64,000 bases of DNA from Breviolum minutum Mf 1.05b.01. Its lineage: Eukaryota > Sar > Dinophyceae > Suessiales > Symbiodiniaceae. Position numbers and translations under genes: made by a program. Under the pieces are notes generated by a model that ran no database searches, was not told the origin of the DNA, and saw only the letters and a list, made by a program, of their open reading frames with translations. Location of the stretch: assembly GCA_000507305.1 (NCBI GenBank), contig DF241683.1, positions 1-64,000 of the forward strand, in the 5' to 3' direction. Each line of letters opens with the position of its first letter. Within the stretch, counting starts at the first letter, position 1. Below are positions 1 to 10,192 of this stretch, piece after piece.

Positions 1-1650
1 TTTTGCTGGAACTGCTTGTTGTTGTTCATCTTCTTCAATTGTAAAGTATTCATCTTTGTATAATACCTGTTCTTCAAAGTTTGTTGAACCTGTCCACGGT
101 ATGTTCAATGTTGCTTTTGTCTTTGTTGTCCAATCGTCCTCAAGTCTGTATGCTCTGTTGCCATTTGTTGGTTGGACAAATGTACTTCTAGATGGACCTA
201 ATTGTGTGACATCCGGTCCATCATGTGTTTGTTGTGGTATGTAAAGATCTGATCTCACTTGTTGATGAACTCTCTTCCATAGGTGTCCTTCTTTGATCCA
301 GTAATCTCCTGTTGTGCTTGGAGTGTGCTTAGGATGTGGTATTGCTGTTGATGTACCTGCTGATTGAGTCATTGTTGTAGTTGTCTGATCTGCTGGTTTC
401 TTGTATGTATGTCTTGTTGCTGGTGCTGTATTCTGTTGCTTGTCCTTTGATCCTTGTACGTATGTTCGTGTAGGTGTTGGCATTGCTATTGTTGGCTTCG
501 GTGGCTTGAAGTCAGGTTTGACTTTGAACCATGTTTCTCCTGTCCATGGTTGTCCATCCAATGTTCTTCTTGCCTGTGTTGGCTGAAGACTGTGCAGTTG
601 TTCCTCAAAGTCGTCTGTTGTTCCATCTCTTCTTTGTGCTATTGTTCTCCTGTAGTCTTCAAGTTTGTCAATTGGAACTGGACATTGTTTGTCAGGTACA
701 TATGTTGTCTGTCGTTGTCTCTTGTGTAATCTCACTAAGAAACCTTGGCTGTTGTAAATCCAAACGTCATTGTTGTGTGTCACCCATTTAGCTCCTGTTG
801 GAGTCATGGTGACTGGTGAGATTGTTGCCTTAATACCTTGCTCTGTTTCTGCTATGTCCAGTCTTGTGTTGACTGGTGTTCCTGCTGTCTTCACTGTCAG
901 GTAGTATAGTCCGTGTTGTTGCTTCAATGCTGATTCGAATCCATTCGTGTGCCTAATTGTTGGCTGTTCACTCAATGTTATTTCAAATCCTTGTTCTGCT
1001 AACCTTGTTGCTGACAGAATTGGTTGTGCTACATCACACACGTAGAAAGGAATCACTATTGCTTGATTCTTGTTGTTGATCATGTACACCCATTTGTAGC
1101 CATACACCTTGATGGCATCATCTGTTGCTGTTCTCAAGTTGGGTGTTTCTGAATTATGTAGCTCATGTAGTGTTGTCTCCGTTGAGAACCATGGTGGGCA
1201 GACATGTGTTACTGCTCCACTATCAACCATCAAGTCATTGTTGTTGTCATGTTGCAGTGCTTGTGCTGCTGTTGACGTGCTTGCAATTCTGATTGCTGCA
1301 ATGCTAATTAATGGTACACTTGTTGATGATGATGCTTGCTCTGCAGTTATCACTCGTTGTGTCTGGTGTGATGGTGATTGATCATTGTTCCACCAGTGTG
1401 TGTCGTAGTTGTTGGATGTTTCGTACCACTGCTGTGTCGCATCGATGTTCTGATCATTGTTCTGTGTACTTTCATTAATGTTGTACACTGGGACCCTACA
1501 ATTTTTCATTGTGTGGCCTGGTTGTCCACATTTGTAGCAAATGATTTGTCCTTTTCCTTGTCCTGTTGACTTGCTGTAGGACTTTCCTTTTCCTTTGTCA
1601 TGTTGTCCTTTAAAAGGCATTCCTTGTCCAATCTTTCCTTTTCCTTTTGT
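1..1650 (-). CDS. copia pol, N-terminal part (zinc knuckle and protease), partial
   Basis: The frame is open without a stop from 1650 to the window edge. It starts with a Lys/Gly-rich tract and then the knuckle C-YK-C-GQPG-H-TMKN-C (C-x2-C-x4-H-x4-C), which binds nucleic acid in Gag. About 90 codons later comes LMVDSGAVTHVCPPWF, the catalytic aspartate motif of a retroviral-type protease that cuts the polyprotein. The following few hundred residues form a Thr/Gln/Pro-rich linker before the expected integrase. It lies in the same frame as the distal gag segment and is separated from it only by the TGA at 1651. The first in-frame Met below the stop is at 1620, inside the Lys/Gly tract, so it is not a credible independent start. 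Confidence 0.8.
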
Positions 1651-1653
1651 TCA

Positions 1654-2525
1654 CTGTGAAGTGTAGTTTCCCTGTTGTTGTTGACCGTAGCTTCCGTAAC
1701 CTTTTCCTTTGTTGCCCTTTTTGCCTTTCTTGCCTTTATGTTTTCCTTTTCCTTTTCCTTTGTGTTTTCCTTTGCTGATTGCTCCTATGTCCATTGGTGC
1801 TGTTCCTCCATTGTAGCTTGATGAGACTGCTGATGATGGATTCTGTTGTAACCTGCTAAAGGTTGTATGTGCTCTTTGGTATTCAGTGATTGTTGTCCGT
1901 ATCTCCGCGTATGATGGTGATGCTCCTGCATTGAGATGTAGATGTTGTTGCAAAGGTCCTCTTGTTCTGTTCATTAGAACTGCCACTTTGACTTGATCTG
2001 GTAAACTTGTGCTGTTGTCTGATTCGTATTGTTGTATCTCATATTCCCAGTTGCTGAATGATTCTTCAAAATTGTTGGTGTCAAATGTTGGCTCGAGCAA
2101 TTTGGTTAGATAACCAATGCTCCTTGTTCCTATTGGTGTTTTGAATCGTAGGAGTAGTTGTCTGTAGATCTCAAGTCCTATCTCATGTTGAAACTGTCTG
2201 CACCTTCTGCTGCACCTACTGTTGTGATAATCAGCACGTACTTTAAGTTGTTGTCCAGTTGGACCCATTCCTCTTGTTCCTGTGTTGTAGCGGCTGCTCC
2301 TCTCAGCTCTGCTTCTGTTAGTCTTGTTGTTGATTGTGCTGCTCTCGGTAAGAACAGTGAGTAAAAGTGGTGTTGCACTCCCATGTATGCTTTGAATTTG
2401 TAATGCCAATCTTCGAATGTTGAATAGTCTCCATCGTATGATGGTGGCTTCAGTTTAAGCTTGTGTTGTGATGCTAGACCTTCACCTGGGTCTGTTGTTG
2501 TTGCTGCAGCTGCTGGTGAGCTCAT
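1654..2525 (-). pseudogene. copia gag, frameshifted
   Basis: The ATG at 2523-2525 opens a Gag-like protein with an Ala/Thr N-terminus and then a typical copia capsid start (LKLKPPSYDGDYSTFEDW). This frame ends at 2178. The rest of the capsid (GLEIYRQLLLRF, then RSIGYLTKLLEPTFD) and a strongly basic Gly/Lys tail are in the frame open from 2409 to 1651. One indel around 2180-2230 therefore splits the gene. The distal frame ends in TGA at 1651-1653, after which the same frame continues into the zinc knuckle. Whether this TGA is decay or a leaky stop cannot be decided here. The indel argues that this copy is dead. Confidence 0.75.
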
Positions 2526-2622
2526 GTTCCTGTCTGTTGGAGGTCCCCTGTGTTCAGGATCAAGCCTCCTTCTTTTCTCTCTGTTGTATAGCGTGTGTTG
2601 TGTGTTGTCCCTGTTGACTAGT

Positions 2623-2634
2623 GCTCCGCTACCA
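2623..2634 (-). other. Putative primer-binding site of the copia element
   Basis: The minus strand reads TGGTAGCGGAGC. It matches 10 of 12 bases of the usual binding site for the 3' end of initiator methionyl-tRNA (TGGTAGCAGAGG in animals). It sits about 100 bp upstream of the gag ATG, where a copia primer site is expected. Confidence 0.55.
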
Positions 2635-2684
2635 TATAAAACTTACTGTTGAACCAGTCTGTTGTGACACGCACTTTTTGTATG

Positions 2685-2686
2685 NC

Positions 2687-2783
<97 letters not shown>

Positions 2784-2813
2784 CAACAACAACAACAACA
2801 ACACCAGCAGCAG

Positions 2814-2848
<35 letters not shown>

Positions 2849-2852
2849 ACAA
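2685..2852. repeat. CAA/CAG triplet microsatellite
   Basis: About 120 bp of CAA units with one phase slip near 2781 grade into CAG and CAACAG units up to about 2850. Position 2685 is N, so the array length is an assembly estimate. All six frames stay open here and give homopolymer peptides, which should not be read as genes. Confidence 0.95.
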
Positions 2853-2859
2853 TGACAAT

Positions 2860-3870
2860 GACAACGACAACGAGGAAAAGAACAAAAAGAAGACGCACAA
2901 AAGGAAACAAAAGAAAACAACACTATGAGTCTGACTATCCCTGGAGTGCCATGTCTCCTGCAAGTACAGCAGCTGTTGCACTGCCCCGGTAGCGGGACAC
3001 GGTTGCACTTGTCCACATCTATTGCTCAGGGCATCGCACATCCCTAGCGTTCGTCGTGATGCCTGATCAAACACCAGCTGCAAAGACCTGGCAGTCTCCA
3101 TGTACATTTCTATCAGTTTCTATCCAACACTTCCCCATGCCGGTATGCCATTTTGACTATGACTAGGGCCACTTGGTCAGCCATGAAAGGGGTGGGCTTA
3201 CCGGGCAGTAGTGGTGGCACGCGGCATGATGTTGACTGTTGCGATGATTTATATACAAAGTGGCTGCGACTTGAGAAAAGTGTAGCTCGACAAGAGACGT
3301 TGGCACGAAAGCAACCATACTGCGTCACATAAGTGGAGCTGGTTCTCATCTCCGCTGCACGGCCGAGTCTTTTTGTGCTTGTTTATTTTCTGCTTCACTG
3401 CTTCACAACGGAGAGACTAGGAGATCATTTCATGTATTTCATTGCCAATGCGCTGTCCTGCCTGTCCAAAACTACACGCTCGGCTTGTCCTGGCTCTGGC
3501 GGCTGACAGCGGCTAACATGCACCAAGGGCTTGCGCCAAGGGCACCAAATCGCACCAAGCCAAGTTCTGAGCAGTTCTACGGTGGGCTTCTAGCCATGTG
3601 AACAAGTGAGCTTTTTGCAGGACTGCCGGATAGGCACAGGGAAATCAGGGATGAATTGATGAATGCCACTTTATGATGCTGTGTTGCGTGATCATGGAAA
3701 CTTGCCAAGTAGGTATCATGCCTATGTGGTAAATCCCCTAAAGAAAACCCTATCAAACTACATATGTTAAGAGACAATGGCTTTTCTTCTCACTCACTTG
3801 TGCCTTTCAAAGGTAAATGCCAGCAGGCTGATTTGATTAATCACGGTCGGCTCAGTCTGGAGAGCATGAC
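2860..3870. other. Spacer without a recognisable gene
   Basis: I see no gene, RNA or long repeat here. The right part, next to 3871, should hold the 3' untranslated region of the eRF3 gene. Confidence 0.5.
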
Positions 3871-5589
3871 TTAGGCATTGTCACCAGCTGACTTGGGAAG
3901 CTCTGTGATCTTTCCAATGGCGATTGTCCTTCCATCCACGCGCAGCGTGAAGCGGCCCAACTGCTGCGAAGATTGAAAGGTGTCCACTGCGGTAGGTCTG
4001 GCAAGCTTGATGCTACAAACAACAACGGAATCTGGCCTTGCAAACTGCGGGTTTTTTTCCTTCTTTTTTGTCTGAATAACCATGGTTTCATAGAGCTTCA
4101 AAATTTCGCACTCCTCACTGGCTGTGTGCGCATGCATCACAGCAACATATCCTGAAGTCATGACTGGTCTGTCTGGGCCAAGCTCAATGACATGGATCTG
4201 GGCCTTGAACTTTGTCACGACTGGGATGGGAGTCTTGTCAGCGCACAGAACGTAGCCTTTCTTCAGCTCTTCATCGCTGATGCCATTCATCTTCAAGGTC
4301 ACGTTCTCACCACATGTTGCATACTGCATGTCAACATCATTGATGAAGACAGAGGTCACTGTGCACTTGTTGTTTGTTGGCATTACTATGCACTTCATGC
4401 CAGGCTTTACTGTGCCCTGTTCAACTTTTCCGATTGCTGTGACAGCACCCATGTCCTTATAGCCTTCCATCATGGGGATTCTCACTGGCCCTTCAGCCTT
4501 TCGTTCCACTTTGATTCCATCAAGGGCATCAAGCAGGGTTTGCCCTCCATACCAGGCAGGAGTTCCTTTTCTTTCTTTGATATTGTCACCCATCAAGCCA
4601 GACATTGGCAAGAAAATGACCTGATCATCTTTGTAGCCACTCTTTTTCAGGAAGGCCCCAATCTTTTTGACAATTTCATTGTATCGTTTCTCATCCCATT
4701 GGACGGTCGGGTCGTCCATCTTGTTGACAGCGCAAACCAGCTTTTCCACTCCAAGCGTTTTTGCGAGAAGTGCATGTTCGCAAGTTTGTCCACCTTTTTC
4801 AAAACCAGTCTCAAACTCACCCTTTCTTGCAGAGATGAGCAGGACACCAACATCAGCTGCTGATGCTCCCGCGATCATGTTTGGCACGTAGGACTTGTGA
4901 CCCGGGGCATCGAGAATGGTGAAGCGTCTGTTTGCTGTTTCAAAGGCTGCTCGGCCGACTTCCACTGTCTTGCCTTTGACCTTTTCTTCTTCGCTGGTGT
5001 CCATGATGAAGGCCAGGAACCAACTTTCACCTGCTTTCCCTGCCGCCTCTTGCTTGTACTTCTCAATCGTTCTGTCATCTACCATGCCACACAAGAACAA
5101 AATGTTTCCACACGTGGTCGACTTGCCAGCATCTACGTGGCCAATGAAAACCACGTTTAGGTGTGGCCGAGGATCTGGAATCTTCTTGTCCGAATCCTTT
5201 GACACATCCACCTTCACTTCCTCTTCTTCCTCTTCAGGTGTCGGCTCTTCTTGCTTGGCTGGGGCCTCGGCTTTTTCCTCTTTCTGCACTTTTGCTACCT
5301 GTTTTTCTTCAACCTTGGCCTTCTCTGCTTCTTTGACATCTTTGCTAGTTTCCTCTGCCTCAGCTTCCCAGTCCTCGGGTTCCTCTGCTTTTTGAGGCCC
5401 AGTAGGCTCAGACTTTCGAGCTTCGACTGCAACTGCAACCTTTGCCTTCACAGGTTCTGGATCGGAAGCGACCTGGGCCACAACTTCCGCTGCTGGTGCC
5501 GCAGCAGGGGCCGCTGCTTCTTCCGCTTCCGGCAGCTCTCCACGTTCAAAGGCTTCTGCACGTGCTTTTGCTGCAGCGCGAGCCTCTTC
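3871..5589 (-). CDS. Eukaryotic release factor 3 (eRF3), large 3' exon
   Basis: eRF3 is the GTPase that works with eRF1 to end translation at stop codons in the cytoplasm. Counted from the in-frame ATG at 5601, residues 1-140 are an Ala/Glu/Lys-rich linker. Then come the P-loop GHVDAGKST (154-162), the eRF3-type switch GKTVEVGRAAFET, DAPGHKSYVPNMI (G3) and NKMDDPT (G4). The beta-barrel domains end in LGRFTLRVDGRTIAIGKI. The GKTVEVG switch separates eRF3 from EF-1A and Hbs1. The ATG at 5601 is probably not the true start. An acceptor at 5590 (GACTGCACAG then GAAGAG) joins this exon in phase to the exon ending at 5742. The stop is TAA at 3871-3873. The GTPase part is complete and undamaged. Confidence 0.93.
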   Translation of the reverse strand, partial: EEARAAAKARAEAFERGELPEAEEAAAPAAAPAAEVVAQVASDPEPVKAKVAVAVEARKSEPTGPQKAEEPEDWEAEAEETSKDVKEAEKAKVEEKQVAKVQKEEKAEAPAKQEEPTPEEEEEEVKVDVSKDSDKKIPDPRPHLNVVFIGHVDAGKSTTCGNILFLCGMVDDRTIEKYKQEAAGKAGESWFLAFIMDTSEEEKVKGKTVEVGRAAFETANRRFTILDAPGHKSYVPNMIAGASAADVGVLLISARKGEFETGFEKGGQTCEHALLAKTLGVEKLVCAVNKMDDPTVQWDEKRYNEIVKKIGAFLKKSGYKDDQVIFLPMSGLMGDNIKERKGTPAWYGGQTLLDALDGIKVERKAEGPVRIPMMEGYKDMGAVTAIGKVEQGTVKPGMKCIVMPTNNKCTVTSVFINDVDMQYATCGENVTLKMNGISDEELKKGYVLCADKTPIPVVTKFKAQIHVIELGPDRPVMTSGYVAVMHAHTASEECEILKLYETMVIQTKKKEKNPQFARPDSVVVCSIKLARPTAVDTFQSSQQLGRFTLRVDGRTIAIGKITELPKSAGDNA

Positions 5590-5741
5590 CTGTGCAGTCA
5601 TGGTCAAGGCTCCAGTTCAAATCAATGACTTGAAATTTGCCTACTTGTCTCGCCCAAACAGACCCTCACAAACAATCTTAAATCTGCCATCTATTGCTGT
5701 GCCATTTAATCACTTCTTCAACTGCTTGCAGAGCAGAAGGC

Positions 5742-5858
5742 CTGCTGCTTGAGCTGCTTTTCCTTCCGTTCCGCTGCCTTTCTTTTTTGCTCAGCTTGGT
5801 ACTGGTCCAGGGTCATCTCCTCAGCAGCAGCAGCAATAACAGGGGCCGTCAGTTCCAT
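5742..5858 (-). CDS. eRF3 exon upstream of the GTPase exon
   Basis: This stretch encodes 39 codons starting MELTAPVIAAAAEEM and containing TLDQYQAEQKRKAAERKEKQ. It ends with CAG followed by GC (a GC donor). The intron from 5741 to 5590 is 152 nt, GC-AG, and the join is in phase, giving a continuous charged helix (KQLKQQ then EEARAAAKARAEAF). An acceptor AG lies just above 5858. MTLDQYQ resembles the MSLNDFQ segment that follows the prion repeats in yeast Sup35, which supports membership in the same gene. The peptide also recalls SERBP1/Stm1-type MTLDEY motifs, so a separate small gene is a weaker alternative. Confidence 0.65.
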
Positions 5859-5921
5859 CTGCCGGCTATCTCACATTTCTTCACTTGGTCAATTGCTGAA
5901 TGGTCAAGGGGACAATGGAGC

Positions 5922-5999
5922 ACCCTTCACGACAATCCAAGAGGCATTCGATTCCTGCTTCTTTCCCTGAGACTTTCCACCTCCTTTGCTGCTTCGTTC
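5922..5999 (-). CDS. eRF3 candidate exon, Gly/Lys/Ser-rich
   Basis: Twenty-six codons (ERSSKGGGKSQGKKQESNAS and then WIVVKG) lie between an acceptor (TTAGCCAG then GAACG) and a GC donor (GGT then GCTCC). Phase is zero on both sides, so it joins the exon at 5858. The intervening intron would be only 63 nt, which is short. Without an intron the frame stops within a few codons. The composition fits the other small exons of the N-terminal region. Confidence 0.5.
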
Positions 6000-6136
6000 C
6001 TGGCTAATCAGCGGTAGATTCATAATCATTGATGTACCAGTCAGGGATCATAAATATCACACATAAATATGTTCGTATCTATGTTCAATATTCATGAAAT
6101 ATTTGGAAAAAAACTGCATATGTATATATATATAGC

Positions 6137-6608
6137 GGATGGATGGATGGATGGATGGATGGATGGATGGATGGATGGATGGATGGATGGATGGATGGAT
6201 GGATGGATGGATGGATGGATGGATGGATGGATGGATGGATGNGGAATGAATGAATGAATGAATGCAAGGATGCATGGATGGATGGATGATAATGATGATG
6301 AGGAAGGAAGGAATGAATGTATGAATGTATGAAATGTATGAATGTTTGTCTGTATGTATCTATGTATCTATGTATCTATGTATGTATGCATGCATGCATG
6401 CATGCATGTATGGATGTGTGGATGTGTGCATGTCTGCATGTCTCCATGTCTGTATGTATATCTGTCTGTCTGTCTGTCTGTCAGTCAGTCAGTCAGTCAG
6501 TCTGTCTGTCTGTCTGTCTGTCTGTGTATGTACGTACGTACGTAGGTAGGTTTGTATGTATGTAGGTAGGTAGGTATGTATGTAGGTAGGTATGTATGTA
6601 TGTATCTA
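6137..6608. repeat. Tetranucleotide repeat mosaic
   Basis: About 105 bp of GGAT units end at an N at 6242. They are followed by GAAT, ATGT, ATGC, CTGT, CAGT and TAGG tracts to about 6608, each a one-base variant of the last. The array lies in a candidate intron of the eRF3 gene. Confidence 0.95.
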
Positions 6609-7219
6609 AATATACTAATATATGTGCACACCGAAAGTCAGGATGAGGATGCAAGGCCCATCAAGATGCAAATTTGAAGCAGGCAAAACAACATACGGGC
6701 CTTTACTCATTCGTCAGCGGAGGATGACTAGGATGGCCCGTTTAGCTAACGTTTTGTCGGAGGATACGCAAAAAAAAGCAAGTTCAGCAAAAAAATGCTA
6801 TCTGTTGTACTGTACTGACGTGACCTAATCCACACCTTTCGACAAACAAAAGGAAACAGCTAGATATCAGCCACATCCAAGACCAAAGCGTCTTGAGACA
6901 ACAAACAGTATGTATGAAACTTATTGACGGCAGCTGGACCCCACTCTTGCCCTGGAGTGACTTGGGCCATTGTTTTAACACGAGGCAGACAACTTCACCG
7001 TTCAGATCTACAGCATCCATATCTATGGTTAGGAACCTGCTGAGGGTTCAAAATCTAGCTGGAACAAGCCACACCTTGGAACATACCTATGCGCTTCAGA
7101 AACTTGGCCGGCACAAAGACGTTTGAAATCCAGACACAACATGACACAACAAAGTGCAAGCATTGTCGATTCAACTGCCCTTGATGATCAACAAAGTGCA
7201 AGTGAGGATCAGAAGGGGC

Positions 7220-7260
7220 TGAGCTGGCTCCGAAACCACCGCCTTTTCCTTGGGACTTCC
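7220..7260 (-). CDS. eRF3 candidate exon (KSQGKGGGFGASS)
   Basis: A 41-nt exon after the acceptor TGCTCAG at 7261-7263 encodes KSQGKGGGFGASS and ends at a GC donor. It takes one base from the exon ending at 7396 and leaves phase zero, matching the exon at 5999. The peptide echoes GGGKSQGKKQ in that next exon. Its shortness limits confidence. Confidence 0.45.
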
Positions 7261-7395
7261 CTGAGCACATGAAGAATAGTGCAGAAAATCTAACATGCTG
7301 GAACCATCTGGGAGAGCGAGCTTCAATCCAAAAGTGTATCAAAATGCTTCATCCACAGCGAATTCTTTACTTTGTTTCCCTGCCTTGGCTTTCTC

Positions 7396-7576
7396 CTTGA
7401 AAGCCCTTTGCGTTGTAGCCACCTGGACCACCTGGACCACCTGGACCACCTTGTTGAGCACATGGCTGACCACCTTGCTGACCACAGCCAGCCTGCTGGC
7501 CAAAACCAGGCTGACCAAAGCCTTGCCTTGGAATGCACTCAATGGATTCTTGTGGACTGTTCTGAGGGGCGCGCCT
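7396..7576 (-). CDS. eRF3 candidate exon, Gly/Gln/Pro repeats
   Basis: About 60 codons read RQGFGQPGFGQQAGCGQQGG, then QPCAQQ, then three GGP units and GGYNAKGFQ. Such Gln/Gly-rich, charge-poor sequence is typical of prion-like regions, including Sup35. The acceptor is AAACAAG before 7576. A GA donor after CAAG at 7396 keeps the phase with the next exon. If the frame is instead read on, it reaches a stop at GAAACAAAGTAA, where a GTAAAG donor is an alternative. The frame is Gly/Gln-rich over its full length, while the other two minus frames read as unstructured peptides. Confidence 0.5.
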
Positions 7577-8435
7577 CTTGTTTGATGCGTTTTTTTTGAA
7601 GACAAAAAAGAGTCAAAAGCTGTTGATTGAATATGGCCTCGAAACAGGCCCAAGGAACTCAGTCTGGACCCATGCAAACGAGTGCAACACCCCACCCACA
7701 AAAGACCCAGTTGGTTGATTTATTGCACACCGTTTTTGCACTCCAGTGCAGCATGTCAGTGTGCCGAAGCGTCTTCACGGAAGTTAGACATCTTCGTTTT
7801 TTTGCGGAAGTTGTGAGGGGTGCTTGACTAAGTTTAGGACTGGCACCAGCGAACACGCTACACCTGTTTATAAGTTTATGTATATATATTTTTTTTTTAA
7901 ATATACTTATCCCCTTCAAATCCCTAGCAAGGTTTATAAAATATCCAGCATCAAATGAGCACCTTCATAAAGCCAAGTCATCGGCATTCTGGGAAAACTT
8001 TCGGAGGGGGATATAAGATGATATATAATATATAATTACTGTATTGTTGAATCTCTGCTGGCCGAAAGGACCTTTGTATCCACGCCCAAGGCATATTTGT
8101 TTGAGTGTTCGCAGGCGCGGATTGGGACACTGATCCTGGTGACTTTTTGGTGCTGATTCAAGCTTCTGCTTGAGGCGCATACATGATGATGGGGCCCCCA
8201 GATGTGCCAGTGTCAAAAGTGGCTATACGAGGAATGGTCATCCCACCTTACTAGGGAATCCTCATGTTGCGTGTTCAAATCCTTACTATTGGGTTGATGA
8301 ACATCCCCTCAAACTCTGGCGAGAGCAACATCGTTGAATCAGCTGCTTGACAGGTGCTTCCCTACAAAGCTTCAATACTGCACAGTTGTCGAGTGGAAGG
8401 GCATTGACAAATATGCTACCAAGATGCTGCGCCAT

Positions 8436-8519
8436 GTAGGCCTGCTGCTGCTGCCACATCTGCTGCTGCTGATACATCATATTTGGATCGTAGCCATAGC
8501 CCTGTTGCCTAGGCGACAT
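8436..8519 (-). CDS. eRF3 candidate exon, Gln/Tyr-rich
   Basis: From the ATG at 8519 it reads MSPRQQGYGYDPNMMYQQQQ and then MWQQQQAYMAQ. The 3' edge is unresolved: a GC donor after CAG or a GT donor in CTTGGTAGC are both possible. This may be the first coding exon. Glutamine/tyrosine content of this kind is the hallmark of the Sup35 prion domain. Weaker Gly-rich pieces (GRGYKGPFGQQ near 8060-8100 and GGPIIMYAPQ near 8170) may be further exons. Confidence 0.45.
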
Positions 8520-8702
8520 TTCTGATGCTTTGAAAGACTTCTTTTGTCAGAGCAGCGCCATGTGGCACGCTACAAGGATAGTTTTCTCTGGCCCAGCGAG
8601 CCATGAAAACTATAGACTCATAGTAAACTCAACCCTCTGCCAGAAAGATCATGCATTGAGAAAGTGCTGGGAAAAATCTAAGCTGCACACTGGTAGCCAT
8701 AC

Positions 8703-8747
8703 CCGTACCCGCCGCCGTACCCGCCCTGCATGCTTCTTGAATGCACA
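8703..8747 (-). CDS. eRF3 candidate exon, Gly/Tyr repeats
   Basis: A short stretch reads MQGGYGGGYGYGY on the minus strand, with AG acceptors just upstream and GC or GT donor options in GGCTACCAGTGTG. It resembles the GGY repeats of prion-like domains and lies upstream of the Gln/Tyr exon. The phase could not be fixed. Confidence 0.35.
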
Positions 8748-9302
8748 GCCCAGCAAAGTTTAACTGCTTGGGCCAAAAGCTACCTGACCATGCAAAAGGA
8801 CCGTTCTAGTTCTCATGGCAGGGCTTCGCCTTCCCACAAACAAAGGCCGATTTGCAGCACAAGCTCTCACAAAGCGAAGTCAAAACTTGCAACCCAACCT
8901 TTTCTTGTTCGCGTCTAGAGTCTAGATTTCAAAGGACCCGGTTACTTTGACAGGGTCCTGGGAGATGTTGTTCTCGAAAGCTCGCCAACACGACAAACTA
9001 GGCATGTACTTGACCTAAGGGCATGTGCTTGGGCTGGGGGTGCAACCAACACCGAGCAGAATGAGTGGAGGTCTTGCGGGTCCTCACAACTGGAAAGATA
9101 GCTTTGTGAGGCTTCTAGAATTTTCAGCCAGTGATACGTCTGTAGTCTCTGTGCCGGTTAAGGCACTCACCGAACAGACTGAGACAAGCCGGCCAGCCTG
9201 GCCAAACATGTGGGGCTGCCAAAAAAAACACAAAAACACCTCAACATTTTCTCAGAAAGTATTCAACTGGCCTGCTTTTCTCTGGCTCAAGATTGCCTGA
9301 AG

Positions 9303-9376
9303 TGGACACACACAGACACACAGACACACACACACACACACACACTCACACACACACGCACACACACACACACACA
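9303..9376. repeat. CA dinucleotide repeat
   Basis: An imperfect CA microsatellite of about 75 bp, interrupted by CAGA and TCACA variants. Confidence 0.95.
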
Positions 9377-10138
9377 AAGGTTCGGGGCTCCCAGAGCTCG
9401 AATATTTGGCATGGAAACGATAAACTCAAGAGTAAATAGTTTTTACAGTATGCAACTCTTTCTTTCACGGTGTTTTATAAAGGAGGCAGTGAGGAGGCTC
9501 CAAGAAATACAGTACGGTATGCACCAAATGAAACAAGAGTGACCAACACGAGTGAATGCTCGGGTAACTAGGTCAGAACAGAATCAAATCCTATAGACGA
9601 TAGATCCTGGCTAGCCCTACACTCTGCACAAAGATGTGCTGTACATCCAGCCTGCATGGAAGACAGCCGCGCAAAGAGAACCTTGCATCCAAGACCAGTG
9701 GATGCCCAATGCGAATTCTCCAAGGTCCACACTGTTGCACGTGTGTGTGCTTCCTACTAGCCTATCCTTCTGCACCCTTTCATTCTCTGCTGATTGCTTG
9801 GTGTTGCTGAACGGCCCCGCTTCAAGAACCATGGGGCACGACTAGGTTGACTTCAATACGCCTGAGGCGCTATACGACATGGTCGTGTAAGACAGTTATA
9901 TACAAGTTTCTGGGCCACTGCCGGCAGACTCAAGTGGGGCGCTGCCTTCCACGTCTTTCAACACGTTTAGCCTTTTGACTCTTTGTACCAGTGATCTTGA
10001 TAGTTTCCCGCTGCTGGCCACTGATTGACTGGGCAGTCCAAGAGTGCAAGAACTTGTGCACAACGAAAATGCACCATGGTTAGCATGGTTGTCATTGGGA
10101 TGTTGATTATGATGAGAAGAAAGCTCACCATATATACA

Positions 10139-10192
10139 GTAATACAATACAATACAATACAATACAATACAATACAAAACAATACAATAAAA
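10139..10192. repeat. AATAC pentanucleotide repeat
   Basis: About ten AATAC units with one AAAAC variant. Confidence 0.95.

Larger units (their letters stand above)
1..2634 (-). mobile_element. Ty1/copia-like LTR retrotransposon, 5' half, degenerate
   Basis: Read on the minus strand, a primer-binding site at 2623-2634 is followed about 100 bp later by a gag ATG at 2525, a Lys/Gly-rich gag tail, a CCHC zinc knuckle at 1498-1539 and an aspartic protease DSGA motif at 1213-1224. The frame then stays open to position 1, so integrase and reverse transcriptase would lie off the window. A knuckle followed directly by a DSGA protease is the Ty1/copia order. Damage: a frameshift in gag near 2180-2230 and one in-frame TGA at 1651-1653. 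The 5' LTR should lie just above 2634, where the sequence runs into a CAA repeat with an N, so its outer end cannot be placed. Confidence 0.85.

Noticed and set aside
2618..3107. Long frames through the CAA array
   Set aside because: They are homopolymer peptides that cross an N.
3871..5601. eRF3 as an intronless retrogene starting at ATG 5601
   Set aside because: An in-phase GC-AG intron and upstream Gln/Gly-rich exons explain the sequence better, and there is no poly(A) remnant.
5629..5644. Sequence resembling a relic of the dinoflagellate spliced leader upstream of the eRF3 ATG
   Set aside because: The match is partial (gaps and substitutions), and the stretch falls inside an intron once the upstream exons are joined in phase.
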